NCBI GenBank assembly: GCA_944320965.1 | Contig: CALUJO010000023.1 | Location: 1-38,493, forward strand | Direction: 5' to 3' | Length of the DNA: 38,493 bases | Source of the DNA: an uncultured Bacteroidaceae bacterium | GTDB lineage: Bacteria; Bacteroidota; Bacteroidia; Bacteroidales; Bacteroidaceae | Shown: positions 26,856 to 35,502 of the stretch, one piece after another | Layout of the letters: each line of letters begins with the position of its first letter | Position numbering within the stretch: position 1 is the first letter of the stretch | The notes under the pieces: generated by a model | Told to the model about the DNA's origin: nothing | Database searches by the model: none | The model's input: only the letters and a program-made list of their open reading frames with translations | Translations under genes and position numbers: made by a program

Positions 26856-28456
26856 CAAGAATGCAGCAGCTTGACATTCCGGTGAGGAAATGGGTTCCGG
26901 ACTGGTTGGGTATCGTAACGGTGTTTGTCATAATCCTGCCTGTAACAATGCTTAACGGTTCATATACGGGCAGCATGCTTGAGGTTTCAAGCACCCTCGG
27001 AGTCTATACCGAGGATATAACCATAGGATACTATGCCGCATCTGCCGGAATGGCGGTTGCCTATCCGGTTGTTCCCAAGATTCTTGCGGCATTTTCAAGC
27101 AAGCATCTGTTGCTGCTGGACCTGGGACTTCAGTTCTTTTTGAGCTGGATTTGTGCCTATTCATCAAATATTGACATACTCATAGCCGCAAGTTTTGCGA
27201 TAGGATTTCTGAAGGGTGCTGTGATGTTGTGGTTCATCCGCCGCGCGCAGAAGATATTCAGTCCGAAAAACGTCAGAAGTGAATTCTATGCATATTTCTA
27301 TCCTCTTGTATACGGTGGCGGCCAGTTGTCAATGATTGTCACAGCCGAGATTGCATATCATTATGACTGGAAGTATATGTATTACTTCATGATGGTGCTT
27401 CTGATGGTGGCAATACTGTTTATAATAGTATTTTTCCGTCATGACAGGGAGTCGTCACGCTTGCCTTACCGCGATCTTCACATCAGGGAGATGGCAATTA
27501 TATCGACAGGAATACTGATGCTTATCTATGTAACAACCTACGGAAAGACGCTTGACTGGTTTGCATCCGGACGCATATGCGCTTATGTTGTGATAGCTCC
27601 TTTGCTTATCGCGCTGTTTGTCTGGGAGCTGTTCCATTCAACCGCGCCTTATGTCAGCCTGAAGCCTCTGTTCCAGTGGAAGTCTATGGTGGGATATTTT
27701 TACATGATAATGGTAATGTTCTTCAGTTCGTCAACGTCAATGATGACGAGTTATTTCTCCAATATTCTGAAGATTGACAGTGTACACTCCTATTCCATTT
27801 ATATATTCCTTATCCCGGGCTATATGCTCGGGGCTTTTATCTGCTTCTGGTGGTTCAGGTGGCAGCGCTGGAGATTCCGTTTTCTTATATCGGCTGGCAT
27901 GATGTGCTTTGCGGTTTTCTTTGCTTTTCTTTATTTCGGCGTTTCCCCGGACAGTACATATGAGATGTTTTTCCTTCCCATGTTCTTCAGGGGACTGGGA
28001 ATGCTTGTGGTGATTATTGCTTTTGCCCTTTTCGTTGTTGAGGACTTGAATCCGAAACATCTGCTGTCAAATGCTTTTTTTCTTATAATATTCCGTTCGG
28101 TACTTTCGCCAGTTGCGGCATCGGCATTCTACGGTAATATGCTTTACCGCAAGACACATCAGTATATGGTATCATTGTCGGAGAATATAACAATGGCAGA
28201 TCCCGTTTCGGCTGCACGGTACAGTCAGTCATTGGATTCCGCGATTGCCGGAGGACACGGTATAAACGAGGCTACACAGATGGCGACAAATTCACTTTAC
28301 ATGACACTCCAGAACCAGGGGCTGCTGCTTGCCATGAAGGATATTTCTGGATGGCTGTTGGCTATAACCTTTACGGTTGCAGTGGTATCAGCATTTATTC
28401 CTTTCCACAAGACGGTGCGTGTGCCTGTTATCAGAACGGGAGAGGATATGGTTTAA
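26852..28456 (+). CDS. EmrB-like MFS efflux transporter (DHA2, 14-TM)
   Basis: An inner-membrane drug:H+ antiporter-type permease of 534 residues. The first segment is WLGIVTVFVIILPVTMLNG (about 13-31), and about 14 hydrophobic segments follow over the length. Long loops and VVFAFIPF-type ends are as in the family, with a final membrane helix near 495-515. Its ATG 26852 overlaps the end of the adaptor gene (ATGA). Unlike the two genes before it, it is open and full length. Pumps of this type need the adaptor and outer-membrane channel to export across the envelope, so here it may act alone, recruit other partners or be on its way to loss. Substrate unknown. Confidence 0.9.
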   Translation: MTRMQQLDIPVRKWVPDWLGIVTVFVIILPVTMLNGSYTGSMLEVSSTLGVYTEDITIGYYAASAGMAVAYPVVPKILAAFSSKHLLLLDLGLQFFLSWICAYSSNIDILIAASFAIGFLKGAVMLWFIRRAQKIFSPKNVRSEFYAYFYPLVYGGGQLSMIVTAEIAYHYDWKYMYYFMMVLLMVAILFIIVFFRHDRESSRLPYRDLHIREMAIISTGILMLIYVTTYGKTLDWFASGRICAYVVIAPLLIALFVWELFHSTAPYVSLKPLFQWKSMVGYFYMIMVMFFSSSTSMMTSYFSNILKIDSVHSYSIYIFLIPGYMLGAFICFWWFRWQRWRFRFLISAGMMCFAVFFAFLYFGVSPDSTYEMFFLPMFFRGLGMLVVIIAFALFVVEDLNPKHLLSNAFFLIIFRSVLSPVAASAFYGNMLYRKTHQYMVSLSENITMADPVSAARYSQSLDSAIAGGHGINEATQMATNSLYMTLQNQGLLLAMKDISGWLLAITFTVAVVSAFIPFHKTVRVPVIRTGEDMV

Positions 28457-28470
28457 GGATGGATATACGA

Positions 28471-28514
28471 AAAATCCGGCATCCTGTCTTTTATATGTCA
28501 GGATGCCGGATTTT
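28471..28514. terminator. bidirectional terminator between the MFS gene and the ATP-grasp gene
   Basis: Perfect 16-bp inverted repeat (28471-28486 and 28499-28514), core ATCCGGCATCCTG, with a 12-base loop. It has a T-run on the plus side and a T-run of five on the minus side, between convergent genes. Confidence 0.9.
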
Positions 28515-28529
28515 TTTATCTTTGAAGTA

Positions 28530-31490
28530 TCAGTCGTTTTCCGGTTTCAGTACGACACTGACACTTTTTCGTCCGTCCATCTTTATTACGATAGGTTTCT
28601 CAAAGTGTACTTGTCTTATGCACTCGCTTTCGTAAGCAGGAGGCAGACTGTTCAGATATTCCACGTCATAAAGTCCGTCGCCCATATATGGATTTATGGT
28701 GAAATATCCGACACCAAAGGATGTAAGATTCTGGAAGAAGTGTGTCCCCTGACTAGGGTCGATACGGTAACCGCTCAATCCGGATTCTATAATTACTTTG
28801 GCGGCAGATATGTTTGGCCATTTTACCGGTATGCCCAGCCATGGGTCGCTTGAGCCCCATCTTCCGGGAGCGACGAGAACAAACGATTCATTTCTTTCAA
28901 GGAACTGCCTGTTAAGCGCGTCAATCTCATCAACAAGCTTGACATTGTTTGCCGCATTGAAATTTTCGGGCTTGACATATATAATGTCATGTACGTTTTC
29001 AATGATTCCGTGTCCGAGAGAATTGTATGACTTGAGCAGAACCTTGCTGTCCGGAATCTTGTTAAGGTCTTCTTCAAGCACCTGATTGCAATCCACAATC
29101 GGTCGTATCTGCAATATATACAGAGTTCCTGAACGGTCTTTGTTTATGTTTCCTGCAAATTCAATTTCAACAAGGCGCTGCATGCTGTCCTTTCCGTACT
29201 TCAATATGTTGCGGGTCATTTCGGCAAGCGGGAAGACATTATGCTTCAGTACGTTGGCAAATGTAATGAGCTTGCGGCCCCCTTCGTATATTCCGTCCTG
29301 TATGGTGCGGTCGATGAAGTTGAACGTTGAGGCTATGTATTGAAGCGAACCGTCCTTTTCGGCTTCCTTAGTGTCGAGTTTCAGAATATTGAACCCGTCA
29401 TTTACCGAAAAGTCGTTGCCTACATCATTAAGGTCAAGTGCGAAGAAGTGACTTTGTGTCTCCTTCAGCGCGAGTTCTATTTCACTTGTCTGCAGAACCT
29501 TGTTAGGGTGATACGGTGAAAAACGAAGGTTCTTTCCGCCGTCAACGATATATTTTCCAAGTCCGAGCGCAAGGTTTACGATACCTTCTTCGGCTTTTTC
29601 ATCGCCTATAGGATAGTAGTTCAGCGAACGTGCCACGCCCGAGAAGGTAGGGTAGTACTTGTTGCCGTATTGCTTTCCTGCCACTTCCTGGATTACAATA
29701 GCCATTTTCTCTTCATCAATCACATTTGATGTCGCCTGCATGTAAGCCTTGCTGTCACGGTAATAGACAGATGCGTAAACAGCCTTGATGGCATTTATCA
29801 GCATATTGAGCATTGCCATCTTGTCGTCAAGATACGGAATCATATATGTTGAGTAGATTCCGGCAAAAGGCTGGTAGTGCGAGTCTTCCAAAAGGCTTGA
29901 AGACCTTACGGCAAGCGGTGATTTTACAACATCAAACAGGGCAAGAAAGTCTTTTTTAAGCATTTCAGGGAACTGGGCTTTAAGGAAAGCGCGCAGAATG
30001 GCATCATCGCTTATGTCGGAAAGTGCGGTGCGGTACAAATCATTTTCTTCCATAAAACGGTCGAAAATATCAGTACACAGCACAACGGTCTTTGGTATTT
30101 CAATCTTTACCTTTTCGTTTTCGTTAAGTTCCGGATGCTGTTTTATCATATTGTCTATGAACGCTATGCCTCGACCCTTGCCTCCCAGCGAGCCTTCGCC
30201 GATACGTGCAAAGTTGGAGTAGCGGTCAAAACGGTCGCGATGAAAGATGGCAACGATACCCTGGTTTTTCATCTTTCGGTATTTCAGGATTGATTCGAAG
30301 ATAATCTTTCGGCAATCGTCAACTTTCGAGAAGTCCGGACACTCAATGTTCTTCAAGAATTCTGCCATAGGGAACATGGCTCTTGAATATAGCCATCTTG
30401 AAATATGGTTGCGTGTCAGATGATAATATAGTGACTCGCTTGGTATTGCGAAAATGATATTCTGCAGATCCTTCAGGTTCCTTACCTTAGCGATGCTTTC
30501 CCTTGTTTCCGGATTTCTGAATACGAACTCTCCGAATCCGAAATGTTCGGACACAGCCTTCTGAAGGTCTATTATCATCTTTTTCGAGTTCTTGTCAATG
30601 AATGCTGCATGCAGGTGATGTGCATAAACTTCGTTCTCTGTTTCTGCCGACTGTATAATGACCGGCATGAACTCGTCATCTTTTCTTATCTCCTGAACAA
30701 GCTTGATTCCTGCCATTTTCCTGGTCACTCCACCCATAGGATAGCGGACATCTGTTATAAGACCAAGAATGTGTTCTTTATAATTGTTATATATTGACAT
30801 TGCCTCTTCGTAGCTTCTGGCAAGGACAATCTTCGGCCTTCCCCTCATTCGCAGGGTTTTCTGGTGTTCGTTAAGTGCCTCGGTTGCAAAGTCCCTTGAG
30901 TGTGTAAGCACCAGCTTGTACAGGTTAGGCAAAACTGATGAATAGAATCTGATTGAGTCTTCTACAACAAGAATCAACTGTACTCCCACTTCGTTGACAT
31001 CATGCTCAAGATTCATCTTGTCTTCAATCAGTTTTATGATTGACAACAGGAGTTCGGTGTTTCCAAGCCAGCAGAATACGTATTCAAAGTCGCTCAAATC
31101 CTCGTTTTCCATTCGCTGTGCAACGCCGTGAGAGAATGGTGTAAGTACGACAATTGGTATATCGGTGTATTTTTTCTTTATGTTCCTCGCTATGGTGAAC
31201 GTATCACTGTTGTCGGTTCCCGGCATACATATGATAAGGTCAAATTGCATGTCGGAAAGTTTGTTCCACGCTTCCTCTTCGTTTGATACCTGCGTAAAGC
31301 GGGGAGGGTAGCGAAGACTGAGTGAAGTGTATTCGTAAAACAGCTTTTCATCAATGCGACCGTCGTCTTCAAGCATGAAGGCATCGTACGGATTGGCAAT
31401 AAGCAACACATTGAATATACGTCGTGTCATGAGGTTGGCAAACGATGTATCCTTGAAATACAGCTGGCTGAATTTTATTTTGCTTAGCAT
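28530..31490 (-). CDS. PEP/pyruvate-binding (PPDK_N ATP-grasp) protein with N-terminal receiver-like domains
   Basis: A 986-residue cytosolic protein. Residues about 25-155 look like a degenerate receiver fold (NVLLIANPYDAF, then DLIICMPGTDNSD). Residues about 170-315 are a second receiver with a full active-site set: E177/D178, acceptor D247 in ILGLITDVRY, S281 and K300. Residues about 425-800 form the ATP-grasp domain shared with PEP synthase and pyruvate phosphate dikinase: GSLGGKGRG near 433-441, SPLAVRSSSLLED near 524-536 and LYILQIRPI near 790-798. The swivelling phosphohistidine domain and PEP-binding TIM barrel of those enzymes are missing. Instead a C-terminal domain has APGRWGSSDPWLG (874-886) and PSQGTHFFQNLTS. 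It may be a regulated phosphotransferase or kinase-like protein; the substrate is unknown. Confidence 0.88.
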   Translation of the reverse strand: MLSKIKFSQLYFKDTSFANLMTRRIFNVLLIANPYDAFMLEDDGRIDEKLFYEYTSLSLRYPPRFTQVSNEEEAWNKLSDMQFDLIICMPGTDNSDTFTIARNIKKKYTDIPIVVLTPFSHGVAQRMENEDLSDFEYVFCWLGNTELLLSIIKLIEDKMNLEHDVNEVGVQLILVVEDSIRFYSSVLPNLYKLVLTHSRDFATEALNEHQKTLRMRGRPKIVLARSYEEAMSIYNNYKEHILGLITDVRYPMGGVTRKMAGIKLVQEIRKDDEFMPVIIQSAETENEVYAHHLHAAFIDKNSKKMIIDLQKAVSEHFGFGEFVFRNPETRESIAKVRNLKDLQNIIFAIPSESLYYHLTRNHISRWLYSRAMFPMAEFLKNIECPDFSKVDDCRKIIFESILKYRKMKNQGIVAIFHRDRFDRYSNFARIGEGSLGGKGRGIAFIDNMIKQHPELNENEKVKIEIPKTVVLCTDIFDRFMEENDLYRTALSDISDDAILRAFLKAQFPEMLKKDFLALFDVVKSPLAVRSSSLLEDSHYQPFAGIYSTYMIPYLDDKMAMLNMLINAIKAVYASVYYRDSKAYMQATSNVIDEEKMAIVIQEVAGKQYGNKYYPTFSGVARSLNYYPIGDEKAEEGIVNLALGLGKYIVDGGKNLRFSPYHPNKVLQTSEIELALKETQSHFFALDLNDVGNDFSVNDGFNILKLDTKEAEKDGSLQYIASTFNFIDRTIQDGIYEGGRKLITFANVLKHNVFPLAEMTRNILKYGKDSMQRLVEIEFAGNINKDRSGTLYILQIRPIVDCNQVLEEDLNKIPDSKVLLKSYNSLGHGIIENVHDIIYVKPENFNAANNVKLVDEIDALNRQFLERNESFVLVAPGRWGSSDPWLGIPVKWPNISAAKVIIESGLSGYRIDPSQGTHFFQNLTSFGVGYFTINPYMGDGLYDVEYLNSLPPAYESECIRQVHFEKPIVIKMDGRKSVSVVLKPEND

Positions 31491-31548
31491 GAGTTTTTGT
31501 TTTTATGGTATGATTCCTTTTGAATGTTATACAGATGTATATGGACAT

Positions 31549-31579
31549 CAAAAGTATTATAAAAAACAGATACATCAAA
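31549..31579 (-). promoter_or_regulatory. consensus promoter of the receiver/ATP-grasp gene
   Basis: On the minus strand TTTG (31576-31579) lies 19 bases upstream of TACTTTTG (31549-31556), a textbook Bacteroidota spacing. Initiation is expected near 31542, leaving a leader of about 50 bases. Confidence 0.7.
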
Positions 31580-31887
31580 GTACATGCAAGATTAAAACAG
31601 CCTTGTTCTGTATATTATATATTATGTAAATGAACAATTGTTGTGTTTTTGTTCGCGGCTTGTATTCCAAACTGACATATAAGGTGTATTTGAAAGTGAT
31701 ATATGTGTATTATTTATAAACGGATGTCGTATTTATGTGTATTTTTATAATGTCCCGTACTTGATTTTTATATTTATGATGCAAAGTAAGAATGACAATT
31801 TTCTTATAAAAGCTGTTTTATCAGACTTTTTTTAATGTTGTTCTATACAAAATATCATTTTAACATAAAAAAATAAGGCATTTTTAG
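31580..31887. other. gene-free AT-rich intergenic region
   Basis: This is part of the 473-base gap between the divergent ATP-grasp and gdhA genes. I saw no gene, tRNA or strong hairpin here, only AT-rich sequence with several GTGTATT-type stretches. Confidence 0.6.
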
Positions 31888-31915
31888 TTTGGTTTAATAA
31901 CAATATGTATATTTG
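31888..31915 (+). promoter_or_regulatory. probable gdhA promoter
   Basis: TATATTTG at 31908-31915 matches the -7 element, 48 bases before the ATG. TTTG at 31888-31891 is a possible -33, but the spacer is short (16 bases). Confidence 0.55.
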
Positions 31916-31963
31916 CAATGTTCTTAAATAACAAATAAAAGGAACCTTTAAATAATTAATATT

Positions 31964-33301
31964 ATGAATATAAATCAGATTATGGCTTCTTTGGAAGCTA
32001 AACATCCTGGAGAATCAGAATTCTTGCAGGCAGTACAAGAGGTGTTGATTTCAATTGAAGACGTTTACAACCAGCATCCAGAATTCGAAAAAGCAAAAAT
32101 CATTGAAAGACTTGTTGAACCAGACCGTATCTTTACATTTAAAGTGCCTTGGGTAGATGACAATGGCGAAGTACAGGTAAATATCGGTTATCGTGTTCAT
32201 TTCAATAATGCAATCGGCCCTTACAAAGGCGGTGTTCGTTTCCATGCTTCTGTTAACTTGTCAATCCTTAAATTCCTGGGATTTGAACAGACTTTCAAAA
32301 ATGCTTTGACTACTTTGCCTATGGGCGGTGGCAAGGGTGGTTCAGACTTCTCTCCACGCGGCAAGTCAGATGCTGAAATCATGCGTTTCTGCCAGGCATT
32401 CATCATGGAATTGTGGCGTCATATCGGTCCTGATACAGACGTTCCTGCTGGTGATATAGGTGTTGGCGCACGTGAAGTTGGTTACATGTACGGTATGTAC
32501 AAGAAACTTGCTCGTGAAAATACAGGTACTTTCACTGGTAAAGGTCTTGAATTCGGCGGTTCATTGGTTAGAGCAGAAGCTACTGGTTTCGGAGCTTTGT
32601 ACTTCACTAATCAGATGTTGAAGACAAAAGGCATTGACCTTGCAGGCAAGACTGTAGCTGTTTCAGGTTTCGGTAATGTTGCTTGGGGTGCTACATTGAA
32701 AGCTACTCAGCTTGGCGCTAAAGTTGTTACTATTTCTGGTCCTGACGGTTATGTATATGACCCGGATGGCATCTCTGGTGACAAGATTGACTATATGCTT
32801 GAACTTCGTGCATCAGGTAACGATGTTGTTGCTCCATATGCAGAAAAATATCCAAACGCTAAATTTGTTCCTGGCCGCAAGCCTTGGGAAGTTAAGGTTG
32901 ATATTGCTATGCCTTGTGCTACTCAGAACGAATTGGATGGAAACGACGCTCAGATGTTGATTGACAATGGTGTTCTTGCTGTTGCCGAAGTATCAAATAT
33001 GGGTTGCCGTCCTGAAGCAATCGATAAATTCATCGAACATAAGATGATATTTGCTCCTGGTAAGGCTGTTAACGCAGGTGGTGTTGCTACTTCAGGTCTT
33101 GAAATGACTCAGAATGCAATGCACATAAGCTGGACTGCAGAAGAAGTAGATGCTAAATTGCATCAGATTATGTCTTCAATCCACGAACAGTGCGTTAAAT
33201 ACGGAACTGAACCTGATGGATATATCAACTATGTCAAGGGTGCAAATGTTGCCGGCTTTATGAAAGTTGCCAAGGCAATGTTGGCCCAGGGCGTAATCTA
33301 A
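31964..33301 (+). CDS. gdhA: NADP-type glutamate dehydrogenase
   Basis: It interconverts 2-oxoglutarate plus ammonium and glutamate, the main ammonium-assimilating route of many gut Bacteroidales. The 445-residue protein is the hexameric 50-kDa class. It shows GPYKGGVRFH with K88, K112 in FEQTFKNAL and the catalytic lysine K124 in PMGGGKGGSDF, then PAGDIGVGAREVGYM near 161-175. The nucleotide-binding GFGNVAWG lies near 235. Codon choice differs from its neighbours: it favours T-ending and pyrimidine-rich codons such as GCT and GGT, as expected for a highly expressed gene. Coenzyme class is inferred from overall similarity to NADP enzymes. It stands alone with its own promoter and terminator. 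Confidence 0.95.
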   Translation: MNINQIMASLEAKHPGESEFLQAVQEVLISIEDVYNQHPEFEKAKIIERLVEPDRIFTFKVPWVDDNGEVQVNIGYRVHFNNAIGPYKGGVRFHASVNLSILKFLGFEQTFKNALTTLPMGGGKGGSDFSPRGKSDAEIMRFCQAFIMELWRHIGPDTDVPAGDIGVGAREVGYMYGMYKKLARENTGTFTGKGLEFGGSLVRAEATGFGALYFTNQMLKTKGIDLAGKTVAVSGFGNVAWGATLKATQLGAKVVTISGPDGYVYDPDGISGDKIDYMLELRASGNDVVAPYAEKYPNAKFVPGRKPWEVKVDIAMPCATQNELDGNDAQMLIDNGVLAVAEVSNMGCRPEAIDKFIEHKMIFAPGKAVNAGGVATSGLEMTQNAMHISWTAEEVDAKLHQIMSSIHEQCVKYGTEPDGYINYVKGANVAGFMKVAKAMLAQGVI

Positions 33302-33333
33302 ATAGTTGTATTTGTGTTTGTGTTTGTTTTATG

Positions 33334-33361
33334 CCGCCGGCTCTTGTGAAAGACCCGGCGG
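33334..33361 (+). terminator. gdhA terminator
   Basis: A 7-bp GC-only stem (CCGCCGG at 33334-33340 with CCGGCGG at 33355-33361) and a 14-base loop, followed directly by TTTTTT. Confidence 0.88.
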
Positions 33362-33480
33362 TTTTTTATGTCTTCACTTTGCCGGTTTTTGCGTATTTAT
33401 GTCTGATGCAATCACTGGCATCTTTTATTTCTTCATCATTTTTGTCAGATATATTCTGTAACCGTACTTTCCGTTCTTAT

Positions 33481-33541
33481 AACCGAAGGCTTCGGTTTCA
33501 GGAACGGAAGTTCCGGTTTTGGGAATGAAGGTTCCGGTTTG
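33481..33541. repeat. three imperfect 20-21 base repeats, each partly palindromic
   Basis: Copies at about 33481-33500, 33501-33520 and 33521-33541 share a GAAGG/GGAAG-TTCCGGTTT pattern. The first contains AACCGAAGGCTTCGGTT, itself a palindrome. The second contains GGAACGGAAGTTCC, an inverted repeat. No gene covers them. The rest of 33362-33692 shows nothing I can assign. Confidence 0.7.
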
Positions 33542-33692
33542 AGAAAATGTCTGATAGATTTATTGCGTGGTAAAATATTATATTGCATTTACAATAATTA
33601 ATTGGAATAAGGTTTTGTTTGTATTAAATAGTTAATTTTATAAAATGGATATATATTTTACGGCAAATGTTTATGTAGTGACAAAAATTTGT

Positions 33693-33700
33693 TATCTTTG
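33693..33700 (+). promoter_or_regulatory. -7 promoter element upstream of a hairpin-rich region
   Basis: TATCTTTG matches TAnnTTTG. Initiation would be near 33707. The -33 position has only TTTATG-like sequence. It is the nearest good promoter element before the exported-protein cluster at 34194. Confidence 0.5.
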
Positions 33701-33706
33701 TACTAA

Positions 33707-34116
33707 TAATTATTCAAAAAATTCATGGCATGTACTTCATGCCATTGAACCTGCGCCGAAGCAATGCAAAAGCTTTATTTTTAGTATTGCGGATGTGGAG
33801 GGAATTTGGATAGTTGTTATACATAAGGAAGGCGTTTATCATACGCAAGTTCTTGACGCTTCGAATCTCGCAAATTCAGAAATTGTAGTCTTGGACATGT
33901 GCAACGATAGATGCTCATGGGATGTTTTTTATAAACATCCCTATCTCCATAATTATACTTTTCCTATTTTTGTGTGGAAAAGTATTGGTTGTGGTATAGG
34001 GTGGATTATATAAACTCATCGGCGTGGGTTCTGCGTTGTTCGTTCTACTACAATGGGCAATGCGAGAGCCTCGGAGCGTGGAACGAACAAATGGTCGGAT
34101 CTCCACGCTTTTTTTA
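33707..34116 (+). ncRNA. candidate structured RNA or attenuator leader
   Basis: About 410 bases run from a predicted start to a strong terminator and contain at least four perfect hairpins. These are 33725-33745 (8-bp stem ATGGCATG/CATGCCAT), 33919-33941 (9-bp stem GGGATGTTT/AAACATCCC), 33955-33985 (10-bp stem ATACTTTTCC/GGAAAAGTAT) and 34036-34090 (10-bp TTGTTCGTTC/GAACGAACAA). No convincing protein is encoded here. It may be a free small RNA or the leader of the cluster that starts at 34194. It does not look like tmRNA, RNase P RNA or SRP RNA to me. The boundaries are inferred. Confidence 0.4.
34075..34116 (+). terminator. terminator with an alternative pairing partner
   Basis: AGCGTGGA (34075-34082) pairs with TCCACGCT (34102-34109), followed by seven T. 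A second GCGTGG at 34022-34027 could pair with the same right arm, enclosing the 34036-34090 stem instead. Two mutually exclusive folds are therefore possible just before the four-gene cluster. Confidence 0.75.
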
Positions 34117-34193
34117 TGTATATATTCAATTGTTATTAATAATATAATGCTTAACTGGGAGATAATAGGCGCTTTATTTAATCTGTTTAACTT

Positions 34194-34787
34194 ATGAGAA
34201 AAATTTTTTTATTAAGTTTCTTTTTTTGTGTTTCATTTTGCCTTTTTGCTCAAGAAATTGTAACTGACGATATTGAGCGTATTGAACAACCGGAAACAAA
34301 GAGTGTATCTGCTTTTAATAATATAAGTAGGAATGCTCATAAAATAAGTGGAATATCTATAGACTTTTATATTCCCGAAAAAGGGTTTGGTTATGCACTT
34401 AATTGGGCATTTAAATATTTGTTTATAGATTGGTCTATGAGGTTCGGGGAAAAAAATGATGTCGTTACTGCTAATGATGGATGGTCTTTAGGTGCCGGAG
34501 GACACTATAGACATTGGATTGGCAATTGGGTTTTTGTTGAAGGTTATTTAGGTATAGAATATTTGCATAGTACAATTGCATATAAAAATTACACAAGTGC
34601 AACAAAGTATGAAACCAAAAAAATTAAGGATGGAAATATAGCTATGATGTTATATCCGAAAATAGGCATTAATTTGTATAAGGGGCTAAGTATTGCAGCC
34701 GGATATAGATGGGATTTTAATGAATTTAAATTTAAAAAGGCTTATATAAGTGATTTCTTTACTTTAAGTTTAGTTGTAGCAATGTAA
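34194..34787 (+). CDS. small outer-membrane beta-barrel-like protein, unknown
   Basis: A 197-residue exported protein with a signal peptide of about 19 residues cleaved after LFA (CLFAQEIV). The mature part has alternating hydrophobic beta strands of 8-12 residues: GISIDFYIPEKGFGYALNW, FIDWSMRFGEK, WSLGAGGHYRHWIG, WVFVEGYLGIEYLH, AMMLYPKIGINLYKG and LSIAAGYRWDF. It ends in a hydrophobic strand (FFTLSLVVAM). This pattern suggests an 8-stranded outer-membrane barrel. I do not recognise a family. The base composition is clearly more AT-rich than genes before gdhA. It is the first gene of a same-strand cluster of four, preceded by a terminator rather than a clear promoter. Confidence 0.82.
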   Translation: MRKIFLLSFFFCVSFCLFAQEIVTDDIERIEQPETKSVSAFNNISRNAHKISGISIDFYIPEKGFGYALNWAFKYLFIDWSMRFGEKNDVVTANDGWSLGAGGHYRHWIGNWVFVEGYLGIEYLHSTIAYKNYTSATKYETKKIKDGNIAMMLYPKIGINLYKGLSIAAGYRWDFNEFKFKKAYISDFFTLSLVVAM

Positions 34788-34799
34788 AATCAATTTGTT

Positions 34800-35486
34800 A
34801 TGAAAAGATTATTTTTATTATTAGCGGCTATAGTTATAGCTAACATTTCTATAATATCGCAGAATGCAGATGTATATACTATTACGAAAAAGGATGCTAC
34901 AATTGAATATTCAACGATGTATGGCAACAGATTAATGGGATATTTGTCTTTTACTGTTTCTGATGTTATAAATAACGATAATGATTTTAAGGTAAAAGTA
35001 TTATGTAAATCTTTAAATAAAAAAAAGAAACCAATGAAAACATTAATTGGTCCTAAAGAAGGAGTGTTCTTTTTTGATACCGTAAAAGATAGTGTATTTT
35101 ATTTGACCCATGACATAGGTATGGTTATTGGAGGAAAAAACAGACATGGTTACTTGCTGAAGATTCCCAATAATTTGAAAGTTGGTGACATGATTGAGGG
35201 AGGCACTTTGAACTTCGAATATGAATTTATGGGAATTATAAAAAGAAATGAACTGAGATATAGTGATTTTAAGGTCATTGAAGAAGTTGATTTGTCAACT
35301 GAAGCAGGGGTTATCAAATGTCTGAAAGTTACAGGAAATGTGTCTGGCGAATATCAAGATGTTAAAGTAAATGACAATCAGACATGGTATATTGCTCCTG
35401 GAATAGGTATTGTAAGACAAGAATTGTCTTATATGGGAGAGAAAAGACCTATTGTTGTGGAAATATGTAGTATAAGTGGATTATAA
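34800..35486 (+). CDS. exported protein, TapB/DUF3108-like
   Basis: A 228-residue protein with a signal peptide (1-20, ending ISIISQN). The mature part is beta-rich: ATIEYSTMYGNRLMGYLSFTV, a KKKK-containing loop (about 76-80), then LLKIPNNLKVGDMIEGGTLNF. The end has AGVIKCLKVTGNVSGEY and TWYIAPGIGIVRQELSY. The motif WY-x-PGIGIV-x-QE is typical of the TapB/DUF3108-like fold seen in many Bacteroidota periplasmic proteins. The molecular role is unknown. It follows the beta-barrel gene by 12 bases and shares its AT-rich codon use. Confidence 0.8.
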   Translation: MKRLFLLLAAIVIANISIISQNADVYTITKKDATIEYSTMYGNRLMGYLSFTVSDVINNDNDFKVKVLCKSLNKKKKPMKTLIGPKEGVFFFDTVKDSVFYLTHDIGMVIGGKNRHGYLLKIPNNLKVGDMIEGGTLNFEYEFMGIIKRNELRYSDFKVIEEVDLSTEAGVIKCLKVTGNVSGEYQDVKVNDNQTWYIAPGIGIVRQELSYMGEKRPIVVEICSISGL

Positions 35487-35502
35487 TTAATTGTACAAAG
35501 AA

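Noticed and set aside
33331..33528. Small open frame just after gdhA
   Set aside because: It begins inside the gdhA terminator hairpin and runs into the triple repeat; there is no promoter and no family features.
33725..33748. A seven-codon open frame (MACTSCH) right after the predicted RNA start, resembling a leader peptide
   Set aside because: It coincides with an 8-bp hairpin that explains the sequence, and it has no run of one regulatory amino acid.
33852..33880. CTTCGAATCTCGC text resembling a tRNA or tmRNA T arm
   Set aside because: The flanking bases do not pair into a T stem, and no acceptor or anticodon arm is found around it.
33645..34013. A 122-residue open frame in the hairpin-rich region
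   Set aside because: Its ATG lies before the only promoter element, and there is no later good start until a very short remainder. Composition is odd, with many Cys and Trp and no signal peptide or motif. The DNA is dominated by hairpins.
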